In this document: positions 9,301 through 16,307 of the stretch, one piece after another
How positions within the stretch are numbered: position 1 is the stretch's first letter
How the letters are laid out: every line of letters starts with the position of its first letter
Assembly (NCBI RefSeq): GCF_023195755.1
Contig: NZ_CP096203.1
Coordinates: forward strand, 1,240,001 to 1,304,000
Reading direction: 5' to 3'
From: Chryseobacterium nepalense
GTDB taxonomy: Bacteria; Bacteroidota; Bacteroidia; Flavobacteriales; Weeksellaceae
Length of the DNA: 64,000 nt
The notes under the pieces: model-generated
The model's database searches: none
The model's input: the letters and a program-made list of their open reading frames with translations, nothing else
Told to the model about the DNA's origin: nothing
Position numbers and translations under genes: made by a program

Positions 9301-10379
9301 TCCACGCTTGCAGCATCTCTTTTATTAGGCATTGCTTTTGCGGCATTTGGAACATTAGGAGCTTTTCCGGTATTAGGTGTTGGCATTTTGGCAACGGAGC
9401 GAACAGGTTGTGCCCCAATGTTAGGTTTTGCCGCGGTAGCTGAAGCAATATCGTTGGTTGCTGCATTTTTTTCATTCTTAACATCGGCAACTGCATTTTT
9501 ATTGACCTGCTGTATGTTGTTGTTGTTTTCGAAATCATCAGCTTCAGCTTCATCTTTAGGAAGTCTGATTCCTTCAATTTTCTTCTTTAATAAAGCTTTA
9601 AAATCATCTTTGCTGAATGTTCCGGGTTTTTGCGCATCCATATGATCTACTTTGCCTGCCTGCGCCATACTTTCGCGTTCGTTTGCAGGTGAAGGAGCAG
9701 CGGCCTGTGCTGCATCGCTTGCTTTTTGTGCGGGTTCATGGCTTTTTTGAGAATGTGCTGTTGCGGCTATTTTACCACTTAACTGTGTAAATTCGGGATT
9801 GTTTTGGGCATTTGGAGAAGGTGCTGCTTCTACGCTTTGCTCTTCCGCTCTATCTTTAGTCCCGGCTGCAGGTTTCCCTTCTGCCTTATGCTCAGGTTTA
9901 ACAGCTGTTTCCGTGTTTGTTGTTTTTCCTTCCTCAACTTTTTTGCCTTCCTGATACACTTCCTCCTGCTCCTGTAAGGTTTTTGGAGTATAGTTGCCGG
10001 ATTTAAGATTTTGATAATCTTCTATCTGGTTAACATTCAGGGTGGCCATATAGTCTTTTTCCATCTCCTTGGTTTCGGGATGGTTGATATCGCCGGTCTT
10101 CTGTAAATTTTCCTGAAATCTGCCGTAAGAGATCTTTGAGCCCTGATCATAAATATTTTGCGAACCGTGAACGGCCGCCGGTGTACCATTGAGGCTCACC
10201 TTGCTATCATCTGATGTGGCGGATCCTGGATTGCTGACTTGATTACCAGATTTTTGGGTTTGTATAGTAGTCATCTCTACCTCTGACTGAGGCAGAACCA
10301 CCGGATCTTTCTGCTTTTGCTTTTTATTTTGGTTCTGGTGGGCTTTGTTGTCTACTTCTACAGGTTTTGCTGCTTTCAT
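6393..10379 (-). CDS. Giant eCIS-associated protein 1 (1328 aa) with shared leader and variable C-terminus; putative cargo
   Basis: Residues 1-25 (Lys/Gln-rich) and 68-142 (AVHGSQNIYDQGS to TPKTLQEQ) match giant protein 2 (11566-14874) without gaps. Residues ~145-450 are low-complexity and disordered (Ala, Lys, Glu, Asn). Residues ~640-1000 form a long amphipathic/hydrophobic helical region (FFKNLIAGVGQGF, GLWEHLKDQFADL, PVGAFIKAAMAIIDVVKFF, LLGIGGLADKVLGVI) that resembles, from memory, the central region of large proteins encoded in many eCIS loci, often with DUF4157. No HExxH peptidase motif was found. The last ~330 residues are Lys/Glu-rich and AT-rich with no recognised toxin fold. The gene is coupled to a small downstream gene. 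I infer an exported cargo or toxin carrier; a structural role cannot be excluded. Confidence 0.6.
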   Translation of the reverse strand: MKAAKPVEVDNKAHQNQNKKQKQKDPVVLPQSEVEMTTIQTQKSGNQVSNPGSATSDDSKVSLNGTPAAVHGSQNIYDQGSKISYGRFQENLQKTGDINHPETKEMEKDYMATLNVNQIEDYQNLKSGNYTPKTLQEQEEVYQEGKKVEEGKTTNTETAVKPEHKAEGKPAAGTKDRAEEQSVEAAPSPNAQNNPEFTQLSGKIAATAHSQKSHEPAQKASDAAQAAAPSPANERESMAQAGKVDHMDAQKPGTFSKDDFKALLKKKIEGIRLPKDEAEADDFENNNNIQQVNKNAVADVKNEKNAATNDIASATAAKPNIGAQPVRSVAKMPTPNTGKAPNVPNAAKAMPNKRDAASVEKPLQEETNTIDSEMKTHGVTDKMLANSNEPSFTEALDEKNKAKTESTAATQKFRKTENTELSKTRQQAQSQAVQHIGGMHNARKGGLNHAHGEQKNTATKDSQKRKEIADHINSIYNSSKTEVDGILNNLDKKVAEMFDYGSKIAKKAFEDHVDKGMKEYKKKRYGDAYAKYGALATAGLWLWDKATGLPDEVNKYFVSGKALYIETMDQHIDKIATHVTDQLNAAKAKIAKGKKDVQTYVNSLSPSLRKIGKEAIAEIQNKFNALEESVNSKKDALIDVLAKKYAENVASIDARIEELKVQNSGFINKALNALSGVFAIIIEIKNTLTNLLSGIADVVMAIIADPIGFFKNLIAGVGQGFANFGANIWTHLKTGFFTWLTGATKGIDLTMPEDIFSLKGIFSITTQVLGLTWNGIRAIGARVIGEPVMKVLETSFEMVQIVRKEGVAGLWEHLKDQFADLKATIMDTIMDMIQTQVIQAGIKWIMGLLTPVGAFIKAAMAIIDVVKFFIQRAAQIMELIKAFIDSVAAIASGNVGAVAKSIENALGKAVPVLIGFLASLLGIGGLADKVLGVIRKIRQRIENAIVKFWTFVKGKAKGLLGKIGGAKLGSDKKNKKEQKGVDTRTMAEKERDLNAGVKEGTLLLKNENLDKKEIQRRLEVLEDRYDLQELKIVTDKVDANKETVHIYGKVNPDKHGDKSDRKIDEAPKRGDHIFNLGLGKSFRSLASLTDSQSSLSSSFAKAGNVVDADEFHMTVKKVEQRSSAGDFNSQKFGATKARLEDRMADFMEAVNHNKPTNPSAITSLIKDLIDSAVDHDAINYLNAKDKQKAQNGKNKLQEIKQDLVKAIMAVESKDEKDSGYKDVEIAKQELKTAIKETQELLDEKEISRTMRINELEALKQNMNEVNRLKGVSFYNAKELLDLTRESLKEVEHYHINDQDDKELVIFQINKELKNVNEAKSLILLQKID

Positions 10380-10417
10380 GACTTAGTTTTTTTATTCATA
10401 GTTGATGGGTAAAAGAC

Positions 10418-10453
10418 ATACAAAACGCAATTGAAATGAATTGCGTTTTGTAT
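10418..10453 (-). promoter_or_regulatory. Perfect 15-bp hairpin in the 5' region of cargo-like gene 1
   Basis: ATACAAAACGCAATT (10418-10432) pairs perfectly with AATTGCGTTTTGTAT (10439-10453) around a 6-nt loop, ending 39 bp upstream of the start codon. The near-identical hairpin before gene 2 (14915-14949) keeps 11 perfect central pairs. It may be a terminator for upstream transcripts (GTCTTTT follows on the minus strand) or a 5' UTR control element. Confidence 0.6.
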
Positions 10454-10664
10454 ACCTGTTGAATGTGAAAAATCAGCTCCGGGGCGGGTGATTTTTTTAA
10501 GAATTTAAGTAATCGGAAATGGCATTTTGCTTTTGTAATGAGAAACAGGTAATGATAAAGCCACTCCGTTTTTTTGTCTCCTGTGTTTTTTCGAGTTTTA
10601 AATTCTCTGGTTCAAAAATCTTATTTTTTGATGAGAATACCCTGTTTTTTGAGCGATGGATTCT

Positions 10665-10677
10665 GTAGTTGCAGTAA
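10665..10677. repeat. GTAGTTGCAGTAA core upstream of cargo-like gene 1
   Basis: Single copy of the recurrent core, 286 bp upstream of the 10379 start and preceded by GATGGATTCT. It is identical to the core at 15152-15164, which lies 278 bp upstream of the 14874 start. Confidence 0.65.
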
Positions 10678-10791
10678 GTAAGGAAATGCTTTGAGGCTTG
10701 AAGCGTGATGAATGAAGCTGGAAGCTATTGCGTTTTAAAGCGATTATTCTGTAGAAAATCTAATATCCATTGTTTTACTGAATATAAAAGT

Positions 10792-10822
10792 AAGGTCCGG
10801 ATTATAAAATCCAGACCTTTAA
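10792..10822 (-). terminator. Probable terminator after the cargo 2/immunity-like unit
   Basis: AAGGTCCGGAT pairs with ATCCAGACCTT with one mismatch, about 40 bp 3' of the stop codon of the 10862-11185 gene on the minus strand. It is weaker than the hairpin at 5488. Confidence 0.45.
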
Positions 10823-10861
10823 ATATGTCTTAGTTGTTCTGTGAATAAATTTTGACTTTGA

Positions 10862-11185
10862 TTATCCCCTAAAAAGGCGATTGATAATTTTTTGCATTTT
10901 TTCATCATTCGGCACAACACTTTTTAATAGATTCATTTCTCTTATAACGATTTCTAAATCTAAATCAGATCCATCATACATTTTTCTTGAACCAATTTCA
11001 ATTCTTAACTCTATTAATTCATTTATTATATCCAAAGTGAAACTATAAAAAGGTTCCTTTCTTAAATCATTGGGAAAATCATGCAATAATACATCACATA
11101 TGTTTAATAGTTGCATGTAATTTTTAATAGGATCACTCTCCTTAAATGATTTAAATTCTTTTGTCAAGCTTTCGATATTATTCAT
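10862..11185 (-). CDS. Unrecognised 107-residue protein downstream of cargo-like protein 2; candidate second immunity gene
   Basis: A small acidic, mostly helical soluble protein (MNNIESLTKEFKSFKES at the start, DEKMQKIINRLFRG at the end) with no signal peptide and no recognised domain. It follows the 11280-11558 gene after ~95 bp and is followed by a probable terminator, so it is likely to be the last gene of the 14874-10862 unit. It is AT-rich, like the gene before it. Small helical orphan proteins behind a polymorphic toxin are often additional immunity genes kept after exchange of the toxin tip. That is inference from position; no homology was recognised. Confidence 0.5.
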   Translation of the reverse strand: MNNIESLTKEFKSFKESDPIKNYMQLLNICDVLLHDFPNDLRKEPFYSFTLDIINELIELRIEIGSRKMYDGSDLDLEIVIREMNLLKSVVPNDEKMQKIINRLFRG

Positions 11186-11279
11186 ACAAACTACTTATAA
11201 TTTTTTTATCCTAAAAAAACTGAACATATTATGCTATATTTCTGTATTTAAACAGTAGCTCTTTATTTGAGAATTATGT

Positions 11280-11558
11280 TTAACTTCTCAATTCAATAAT
11301 TTCAGATACCACTGCTTTATACAGATCTTCTCTTAATGCACTGAGTTTTTCATTGGCTTCAACGTCAACTTTCTCGTCTTTAAATAGTACGAAATCGTTA
11401 AATGAGCCCATACCTCCATATATATTTTTTATATTTGAAAGTGCCTCTTCTCTATTAATCACATATAGATTTCCAAGCTGTATAAAAGCTTTGCTTTTTT
11501 CGTGATCTGCCTCTTCCAATAATTTACTTATTTGCAGGCAATAGTCTTTAATTGTCAT
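11280..11558 (-). CDS. Small immunity-like protein (GGMGSFND motif) next to the toxin-like tip of cargo 2
   Basis: 92 residues; the start ATG lies 7 bp after the stop codon of giant protein 2, indicating co-transcription. It is helical, beginning MTIKDYCLQISKLLEEAD, with a central YGGMGSFNDFVLF motif and an Asp/Glu-rich C-terminal helix. I associate the GGMGSFND signature with a small family (DUF6966, from memory) found near polymorphic toxins; a profile search would be needed to confirm this. Its place directly behind a C-terminal NADase/ART-like domain makes it the best candidate for a cognate immunity protein in the island. Immunity genes are unusual in eCIS loci, whose known targets are mostly eukaryotic. 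Confidence 0.6.
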   Translation of the reverse strand: MTIKDYCLQISKLLEEADHEKSKAFIQLGNLYVINREEALSNIKNIYGGMGSFNDFVLFKDEKVDVEANEKLSALREDLYKAVVSEIIELRS

Positions 11559-11565
11559 ATTTTCT

Positions 11566-14500
11566 TTATTTTAACGGATAACTTTCTAAAACTTCAACTC
11601 CACTGATTTTCCATGGCTCGGAGATAAAAATTTGTTTTGTACCTCCCAGATAAATTCCTCCCTGTCCGGCAATTTCTCCTTCATAAATAAAAGTTCCGGC
11701 CGGTATTTTAATTTTATATGCCATATTTATGATCGATTTATCTCCTGTTGGCCATACAGGAAGTATTGCTTTATCTATTCTAACCTGTAACACCCCAGCC
11801 GGAGGATCTTCAGAAAAATATTGACCAAGTGGCTTGCCAGATTCTCCGGCTCTGTAATAAATTTTGTCTTGCTTCAATTTAGAGCCTTTATATTTTCCAG
11901 CCATAAATGATGATGATTGAGTACCAGATAATTCAGGAGCACCATCCTCAAGAATAATTCTGTCCTCATAAATTACTACATTAGGATCTTTTTTAAGGTC
12001 TGAATTTTTATCAAATATACCATCTTTAGTTGTTTCAGCATCAAGATCATTGTTATTATCTATTTTTTTACTTCTATCCTTTAGTGGCTGCTCATGCATT
12101 CTGTCCGGAACGGTTTGCTCTTCAAAAGGAAGCTGATTTAAATTGCGGTTTTGAGGTGTCGTAGCTTTTTTCCTGAAAGGCTCAGTCACCCATTCCTGTG
12201 CTTTTTTATAAGCTGCTTTGAAATTCTGAGCCCATTTCATCCAGGTTTCTTTTTTGAAAACCGATGTTATCTTGCGAGGGATAGAAACAATTTTTGCTTT
12301 TAAACCGTTTTTTACATTAATAAACATCCGTTTACCAAAAGTTTTCGGATTTCTTTTGGCCAGATCTTTTATAGAAGCGCCCCCTTTTTGTGAGGCTTTC
12401 CCTCCGATTATTGCCAGAATAGCCATTCCTGAATTGGTAATATCACTTTTCAGCTCGCCGGAATTTTTAAATAAAACTTCAGCCGTTTTTGCCGTATGGA
12501 TATCGTAAATATTTTTTATTCCGTTGAGTACATTCAGTCCCAGTGCAATAGCTCCGATCCAGAAGGTGATGGTACCCATCGTTATGGTTGCTCCTGCCAG
12601 CCAGGCCGCTAACGGGGCCAAACCACCCAAAGTGAAGATGGATCCTACCGTTGCCGCTAATGTTAAAACACCCAATATTCCGGTAATCACACCTGCAATA
12701 GCGAGTACTTTATTGGCTATTCCTGCAGCTTTCTGAAGAATCATTCCTACAGGATCCTGGGAGAATCCTTTCCAATTCGTCAGATCATCCCAAATTCCCT
12801 GTATTGAACCTGAAATGGTATGATACCACTCTTTAGGATTAATAATAGAGTTGATGAGTTTGCCCACATCAGACCAGGTTATCGAAGTAATATCATTCCA
12901 GATACCGGAAAAAGCAATGGTAATAGACATCCAGAGTCTTTTTAAACCGGTAATCCTGTTCAGGTTTTTGGTTACCAGATTTAACGGTTTCTGTAAAGCA
13001 TCTTTTCGCTTATTATTAAAGTTTTCTATTTGGCTATTTCTGATAGTTTCTACATTCTCGCTGATGGAGTTTTGCTGTTCGGACTGATCATGATCATAAT
13101 TGGCTGTTACCTGTTCAAATTTTTCTTTTAAAAGGTTTTGTTCATTTGGATTTAATCCTCTTACAAAAGCGACCTGATCATCCTGTGTTTTTAGTTGCGA
13201 AAAATCAATCAATAAACGTTCTGAAGGATCAAGCTCTTTGGGAGCCTGCTGAATTTTATCTTTTTCTTTTTGTGTTAGGCTATTTCGTCCCTCAACGGTA
13301 GCCATGTTTTTATAGTACGCATTCTGGGTTTTTATAACATCACGCTCAATACTATAAGAATCACGCAATAAAGCACTAGCTTCTTTGTCTAATTTTTTGC
13401 TTTCCGATTCAGCTGCCTTTAGTTTTGGGTTAAGTTTTGCCAGCTGTTTTTTAGCCTCATTATTCTGTTTGGTATCTGCCGCGAGTTTTGCTTTTGATTT
13501 CCGTATAGATTCTTTTGAAGATAAGGCTTCCTTGCGTATTGCCGTATTTTTAGCTTTAGCCTGCTGGGCTTCCTGAGTTAATTTCTGAACAGTATTTCCC
13601 GACTGTGAAACTGCCTGATCTATTGTAGCAGCGTTGCTGTTGAGCTCTCTTAATTTTTGAGTAAGCTTTCCGGAATCATCATTTTCAGGATCCTGATGTT
13701 TCTGCGATCCGCCGAGTAAATCAGTTGCTTCTTTATGCAAATCAGTTGATTTTGATTTATTCTTATGATACTCTTCCTGGTAAGTTCCAACTTCCTGCTC
13801 TACTTTCTGCTGCCTTTTCACGGAAGTTTCCAGTCCTCTTTCCAGTTGATTCACTAAAGTTTCCTTTGTCTGAATGCCGTCTTCCGATTTTTGCAGATCA
13901 TCGTCTGACTGATGAATTGTTTTTTCAACCTCCCTGATTTTATTTTTTAATCCTTTTGCTGCCTCATTCTGTGATTTCACCTGGTTCCTTGCTTCAACTC
14001 CCTGATCTCTGAATTCCTGAGCTGCAGCAACAAGACCAAGAATATTAACGGTAGTTTGTGCATCCGGCTCTACTTCAGCCTGCTCACTGTCAACAGCTTT
14101 ATCCATTCTTGGCATAAGAACAGGTTGAATATCATCAGGAACAACAACTTTTGCTTCTTCTTCTCCTTTGGTTTTTGTATTTAATTTTTTATTGTCGGAT
14201 TTTTTCTCATCATTTCCTTTTCTTTTTTCAGATTGGAAATTTTCACTTTTATCTGCAGTCTTTTTTGAGCTGCCGGCATTGACATCAGATAAAACCGGTT
14301 TAATCTGAGGTTTTTTAATTTCAGCCAGCTTCTCCTTCGGCTTTTGATCTACAACAGGTTTTGGTACCTTAGGTGTAAGATCAGCGGCTTTTACGAGTTC
14401 TTTTTCTTCTGTTGTTTTTACTTTATTTTCAGGTTTTTTAAGCATCTGATGAACCACAGCCTGTTCCTGTAAAGTTTTTGGGGTATAATTTCCGGATTTA

Positions 14501-14874
14501 AGCTGATGATAATCCTGTACCTGACTGACATTCAGTGTCGTCATATATCCTTTTTCCACATCCTTCGTTTCCGGATGACTGATATTTCCGGTTTGTTGTA
14601 AACTTTCCCGAAGCTTTCCGTACATCACCTCCGAACCTTGGTCGTAAATGGTTTGCGAACCATGAACGGGCGTTACTTTGCCATTTGAAGCAACCGGGTT
14701 TTTATCTGCTTTTGTCAATCCTTGCTTACCGGCAGTGTCTACGGATTTTTGAGACTGCATCGCAGCAGCTTTCATTCCGGAAAAAAATTTTGCCAGCGGA
14801 TTTTTCGGTTTTGGTTTTATATTTGGGTTATGATGGGCTTTTTTGACTGTTTCTACAGGTTTTGGTGCTTTCAT
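11566..14874 (-). CDS. Giant eCIS-associated protein 2 (1102 aa) with shared leader, coiled coil and C-terminal NADase/ART-like domain; putative toxin cargo
   Basis: Residues 1-25 and 68-142 match the leader of giant protein 1, including HGSQ.IYDQGS, HPETK and LKSGNYTPKTLQEQ. Residues ~150-280 are disordered and ~290-620 form a long coiled coil. Residues ~690-810 are hydrophobic/amphipathic (ITGILGVLTLAATVGSIFTL, then ATITMGTITFWIGAIAL). Residues ~990-1102 look like a separate domain: YYRAGESGKPLGQYFSE with Arg1008, an AYKIKIPAGTFIYEG strand, and GQGGIYLGGTKQIFI with Gln1081. This resembles the R...G.Q-GG..Q pattern of TNT/ADP-ribosyltransferase-like toxins, which act on NAD. The match is by eye and moderate. 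A candidate immunity gene follows 7 bp downstream. The layout fits a leader-carrier-toxin cargo for the eCIS; delivery by the particle is inferred. Confidence 0.6.
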   Translation of the reverse strand: MKAPKPVETVKKAHHNPNIKPKPKNPLAKFFSGMKAAAMQSQKSVDTAGKQGLTKADKNPVASNGKVTPVHGSQTIYDQGSEVMYGKLRESLQQTGNISHPETKDVEKGYMTTLNVSQVQDYHQLKSGNYTPKTLQEQAVVHQMLKKPENKVKTTEEKELVKAADLTPKVPKPVVDQKPKEKLAEIKKPQIKPVLSDVNAGSSKKTADKSENFQSEKRKGNDEKKSDNKKLNTKTKGEEEAKVVVPDDIQPVLMPRMDKAVDSEQAEVEPDAQTTVNILGLVAAAQEFRDQGVEARNQVKSQNEAAKGLKNKIREVEKTIHQSDDDLQKSEDGIQTKETLVNQLERGLETSVKRQQKVEQEVGTYQEEYHKNKSKSTDLHKEATDLLGGSQKHQDPENDDSGKLTQKLRELNSNAATIDQAVSQSGNTVQKLTQEAQQAKAKNTAIRKEALSSKESIRKSKAKLAADTKQNNEAKKQLAKLNPKLKAAESESKKLDKEASALLRDSYSIERDVIKTQNAYYKNMATVEGRNSLTQKEKDKIQQAPKELDPSERLLIDFSQLKTQDDQVAFVRGLNPNEQNLLKEKFEQVTANYDHDQSEQQNSISENVETIRNSQIENFNNKRKDALQKPLNLVTKNLNRITGLKRLWMSITIAFSGIWNDITSITWSDVGKLINSIINPKEWYHTISGSIQGIWDDLTNWKGFSQDPVGMILQKAAGIANKVLAIAGVITGILGVLTLAATVGSIFTLGGLAPLAAWLAGATITMGTITFWIGAIALGLNVLNGIKNIYDIHTAKTAEVLFKNSGELKSDITNSGMAILAIIGGKASQKGGASIKDLAKRNPKTFGKRMFINVKNGLKAKIVSIPRKITSVFKKETWMKWAQNFKAAYKKAQEWVTEPFRKKATTPQNRNLNQLPFEEQTVPDRMHEQPLKDRSKKIDNNNDLDAETTKDGIFDKNSDLKKDPNVVIYEDRIILEDGAPELSGTQSSSFMAGKYKGSKLKQDKIYYRAGESGKPLGQYFSEDPPAGVLQVRIDKAILPVWPTGDKSIINMAYKIKIPAGTFIYEGEIAGQGGIYLGGTKQIFISEPWKISGVEVLESYPLK

Positions 14875-15165
14875 GAATTAGTTTTTTTATTTCATAATTG
14901 GATGTAAAAAAGACATACAAAACGCAATTGAAATAATTGCGTTTTATATACCTGTTGAATGTGAAAATCGGACCCGGAGCGGGTGATTTTTAAAGAATGC
15001 AAGTAATCAGAAGTGGCGTCCGGCTATGTATGAGAAACAGGTAATGATTGAGCCACTCCAAGTTTTTTCCTGTTATCTGAGCTTTTAAATTCTATGTTTC
15101 AAAAATCATATTTTTCTGTCAGAATACCTTGTTTTTCGTACGATGAATTCTGTAGTTGCAGTAAT
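14875..15165 (-). repeat. Conserved upstream region of cargo-like gene 2 (copy of 10380-10680)
   Basis: Aligns along its length with the region before giant gene 1, from the shared hairpin at 14915-14949 to the GTAGTTGCAGTAA core at 15152-15164. Differences are scattered substitutions and small indels, so the duplication is not recent. It fills most of the non-coding gap 14875-15223. Confidence 0.8.
14915..14949 (-). promoter_or_regulatory. Hairpin in the 5' region of cargo-like gene 2
   Basis: AAAACGCAATT (14919-14929) pairs with AATTGCGTTTT (14935-14945) around a 5-nt loop, and the stem extends outward past one mismatch. Its position and sequence match the hairpin at 10418-10453. Confidence 0.55.
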
Positions 15166-15223
15166 GCATTTTTAAGTACTCAATTGCTTTGATTGATTTC
15201 ACCTAAAGGCCTGCAGTTCATAT

Positions 15224-15617
15224 TTACTTTTTCACCTGATCTTCAGGAAATCCTATTGCAGGTTCTTCCTTTTGATCAATTTGCTTTTCTGCTCTGATGC
15301 CGTATCGGGTTTCAATAAAAAGGTTTACTGCTTTTTCGATCCAGTTTGGCAGATTAGTGGTGATCATCTTTAAGAATTTATCATAACCGTAACCCAGTAC
15401 AAATAATATCCCTGTCGAATACCATTTGTCGTGCAGTTCGGCCCTGTTCATGAGATAACTCATGGTAAACCCTACGATAATAACGATCATCAAGGTAATC
15501 AGGTGTTCCCACGGCTTTTTTTTCTTTATTCTGTATTGAAATTAAGACCCTTAATAATCCGCCTGAAAATGCAATGGCAGTTCCGATTAAAAGGGCTTTT
15601 ATACTATCTAAATTCAT
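15224..15617 (-). pseudogene. Holin-like membrane protein split by a +1 frameshift at an A8 tract
   Basis: The frame from ATG 15617 gives MNLDSIKALLIGTAIAFSGG and a first membrane helix, then loses sense after KEKK. The next frame continues as PWEHLITLMIVIIVGFTMS (second helix), WYSTGILFVLGYGYDKFLK (possible third helix) and a charged tail to the stop at 15224. The switch is at a run of eight A on the minus strand (15516-15523); with seven A the product would be one 130-residue protein. Small size, two or three membrane helices and a polar charged tail resemble phage holins, which would fit lysis-dependent release of an eCIS; this is inference. The split could be a sequencing error, a real mutation, phase variation or slippage. 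Confidence 0.6.
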
Positions 15618-15679
15618 CTTTTCTCTTAATATATATATTGATTCAAATTTTGATTTTGACGCACGGTCAGATGCATCAT

Positions 15680-15844
15680 TTATTCCAGGTCGAGGATGTA
15701 CATATCATCCAAAAACCTTTTGCTTTTCTGCATGTTTTTGTTTTCGTCCATATAGGCTAATTCATCGATAATATCATCAATGTTTTTTCTTGGATTTTTG
15801 TTTATTTCTCGGTTTTTCTTTATTTTTTTTCTTCTCTTTTTCAT
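15680..15844 (-). CDS. Small basic 54-residue protein of unknown function
   Basis: ATG at 15844 opens a 54-codon frame ending in TAA at 15680. The N-terminus is strongly basic (MKKRRKKIKKNREINKN) and the C-terminal half acidic (DDIIDELAYMDENKN, FLDDMYILDLE). It lies 62 bp upstream of the holin-like gene in the same direction. The split-charge composition suggests a real small protein, but the basic stretch is also what A-rich DNA would encode by chance. No function can be assigned. Confidence 0.4.
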   Translation of the reverse strand: MKKRRKKIKKNREINKNPRKNIDDIIDELAYMDENKNMQKSKRFLDDMYILDLE

Positions 15845-16148
15845 GGTTACTGAAGTTTTAAATTGAACACTTTTTTAATTAGTAATAATTCTTCTAAGGG
15901 CACAAGGTTCCTGCCTTAAGCTCATCATTAGCTTAAACAACAGAACTAAAAGCAAAAACCTTTTTACCTTAGTAATTACCTGTAAGATGAATTTATGAAA
16001 GACTTTAGGACAACCCTTTTTATGAATATGGTTTCGGATCGTTATTTGAGTTATGTAGTCCTGTTCTACATTATAAGATTATAATGCAGATTAAATTCAT
16101 GGTTATTATCAGTTTTTAAAAGAAATATGAATAAGACCGGATGCAGAT
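15845..16148. other. Intergenic stretch with no recognised feature
   Basis: No open frame, hairpin with a T-run or repeat was identified between the 54- and 52-residue genes. It is AT-rich and may simply be a leader for the minus-strand genes to its left. Confidence 0.4.
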
Positions 16149-16307
16149 CTATGCCTGAAGAATGATATTGTATATTGTTCTTTCGGATAAAAAAAGCATC
16201 TCTGTGAGTTCGGTTACAATTACCTTCATCTGTTTATCCTGATTACGCTTTACATAATCAATGACAAAATCTTTTCTTTTTTCTACTAATTCTTTGCTAC
16301 GTTTCAT
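16149..16307 (-). CDS. 52-residue helix-turn-helix-like small protein
   Basis: ATG at 16307 to TAG at 16149. The product begins MKRSKELVEKRKDFVIDYVK and ends with LTEMLFLSERTIYNIILQA. The ELTEMLFLSERTIYNII segment has the spacing and residues of a helix-turn-helix recognition region (L..MLFLS.RTIY.II), which suggests a DNA-binding regulator. It is the first minus-strand gene left of the S24 repressor and opposite to it, as in paired regulators of prophage control regions. The small size leaves little room for other domains. It was identified by direct translation of the region, so the call depends on the motif. Confidence 0.6.
   Translation of the reverse strand: MKRSKELVEKRKDFVIDYVKRNQDKQMKVIVTELTEMLFLSERTIYNIILQA

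Larger units (their letters stand above)
10380..10680 (-). repeat. Conserved upstream region of cargo-like gene 1 (copy of 14875-15165)
   Basis: The ~300 bp before the 10379 start aligns throughout with the ~290 bp before the 14874 start. Shared blocks include ACATACAAAACGCAATTGAA, TACCTGTTGAATGTGAAAA, GCGGGTGATTTTT, GAGAAACAGGTAATGAT, GCCACTCC, TTCAAAAATC and TCTGTAGTTGCAGTAA. Together with the shared protein leader, this suggests that promoter/UTR and leader were duplicated together. It also explains most of the non-coding gap 10380-10861. Confidence 0.8.

Noticed and set aside
6393..14874. DUF4157 (HExxH) peptidase domain expected in giant eCIS-associated proteins
   Set aside because: No HExxH motif occurs in either giant protein; they share only the leader and, for protein 1, the helical carrier region.
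15516..15523. Programmed -1 frameshift (A AAA AAG slippery heptamer) in the holin-like gene
   Set aside because: Joining the two frames needs a +1 shift (loss of one A), so the usual -1 heptamer does not explain it; slippage, indel or error remain possible.
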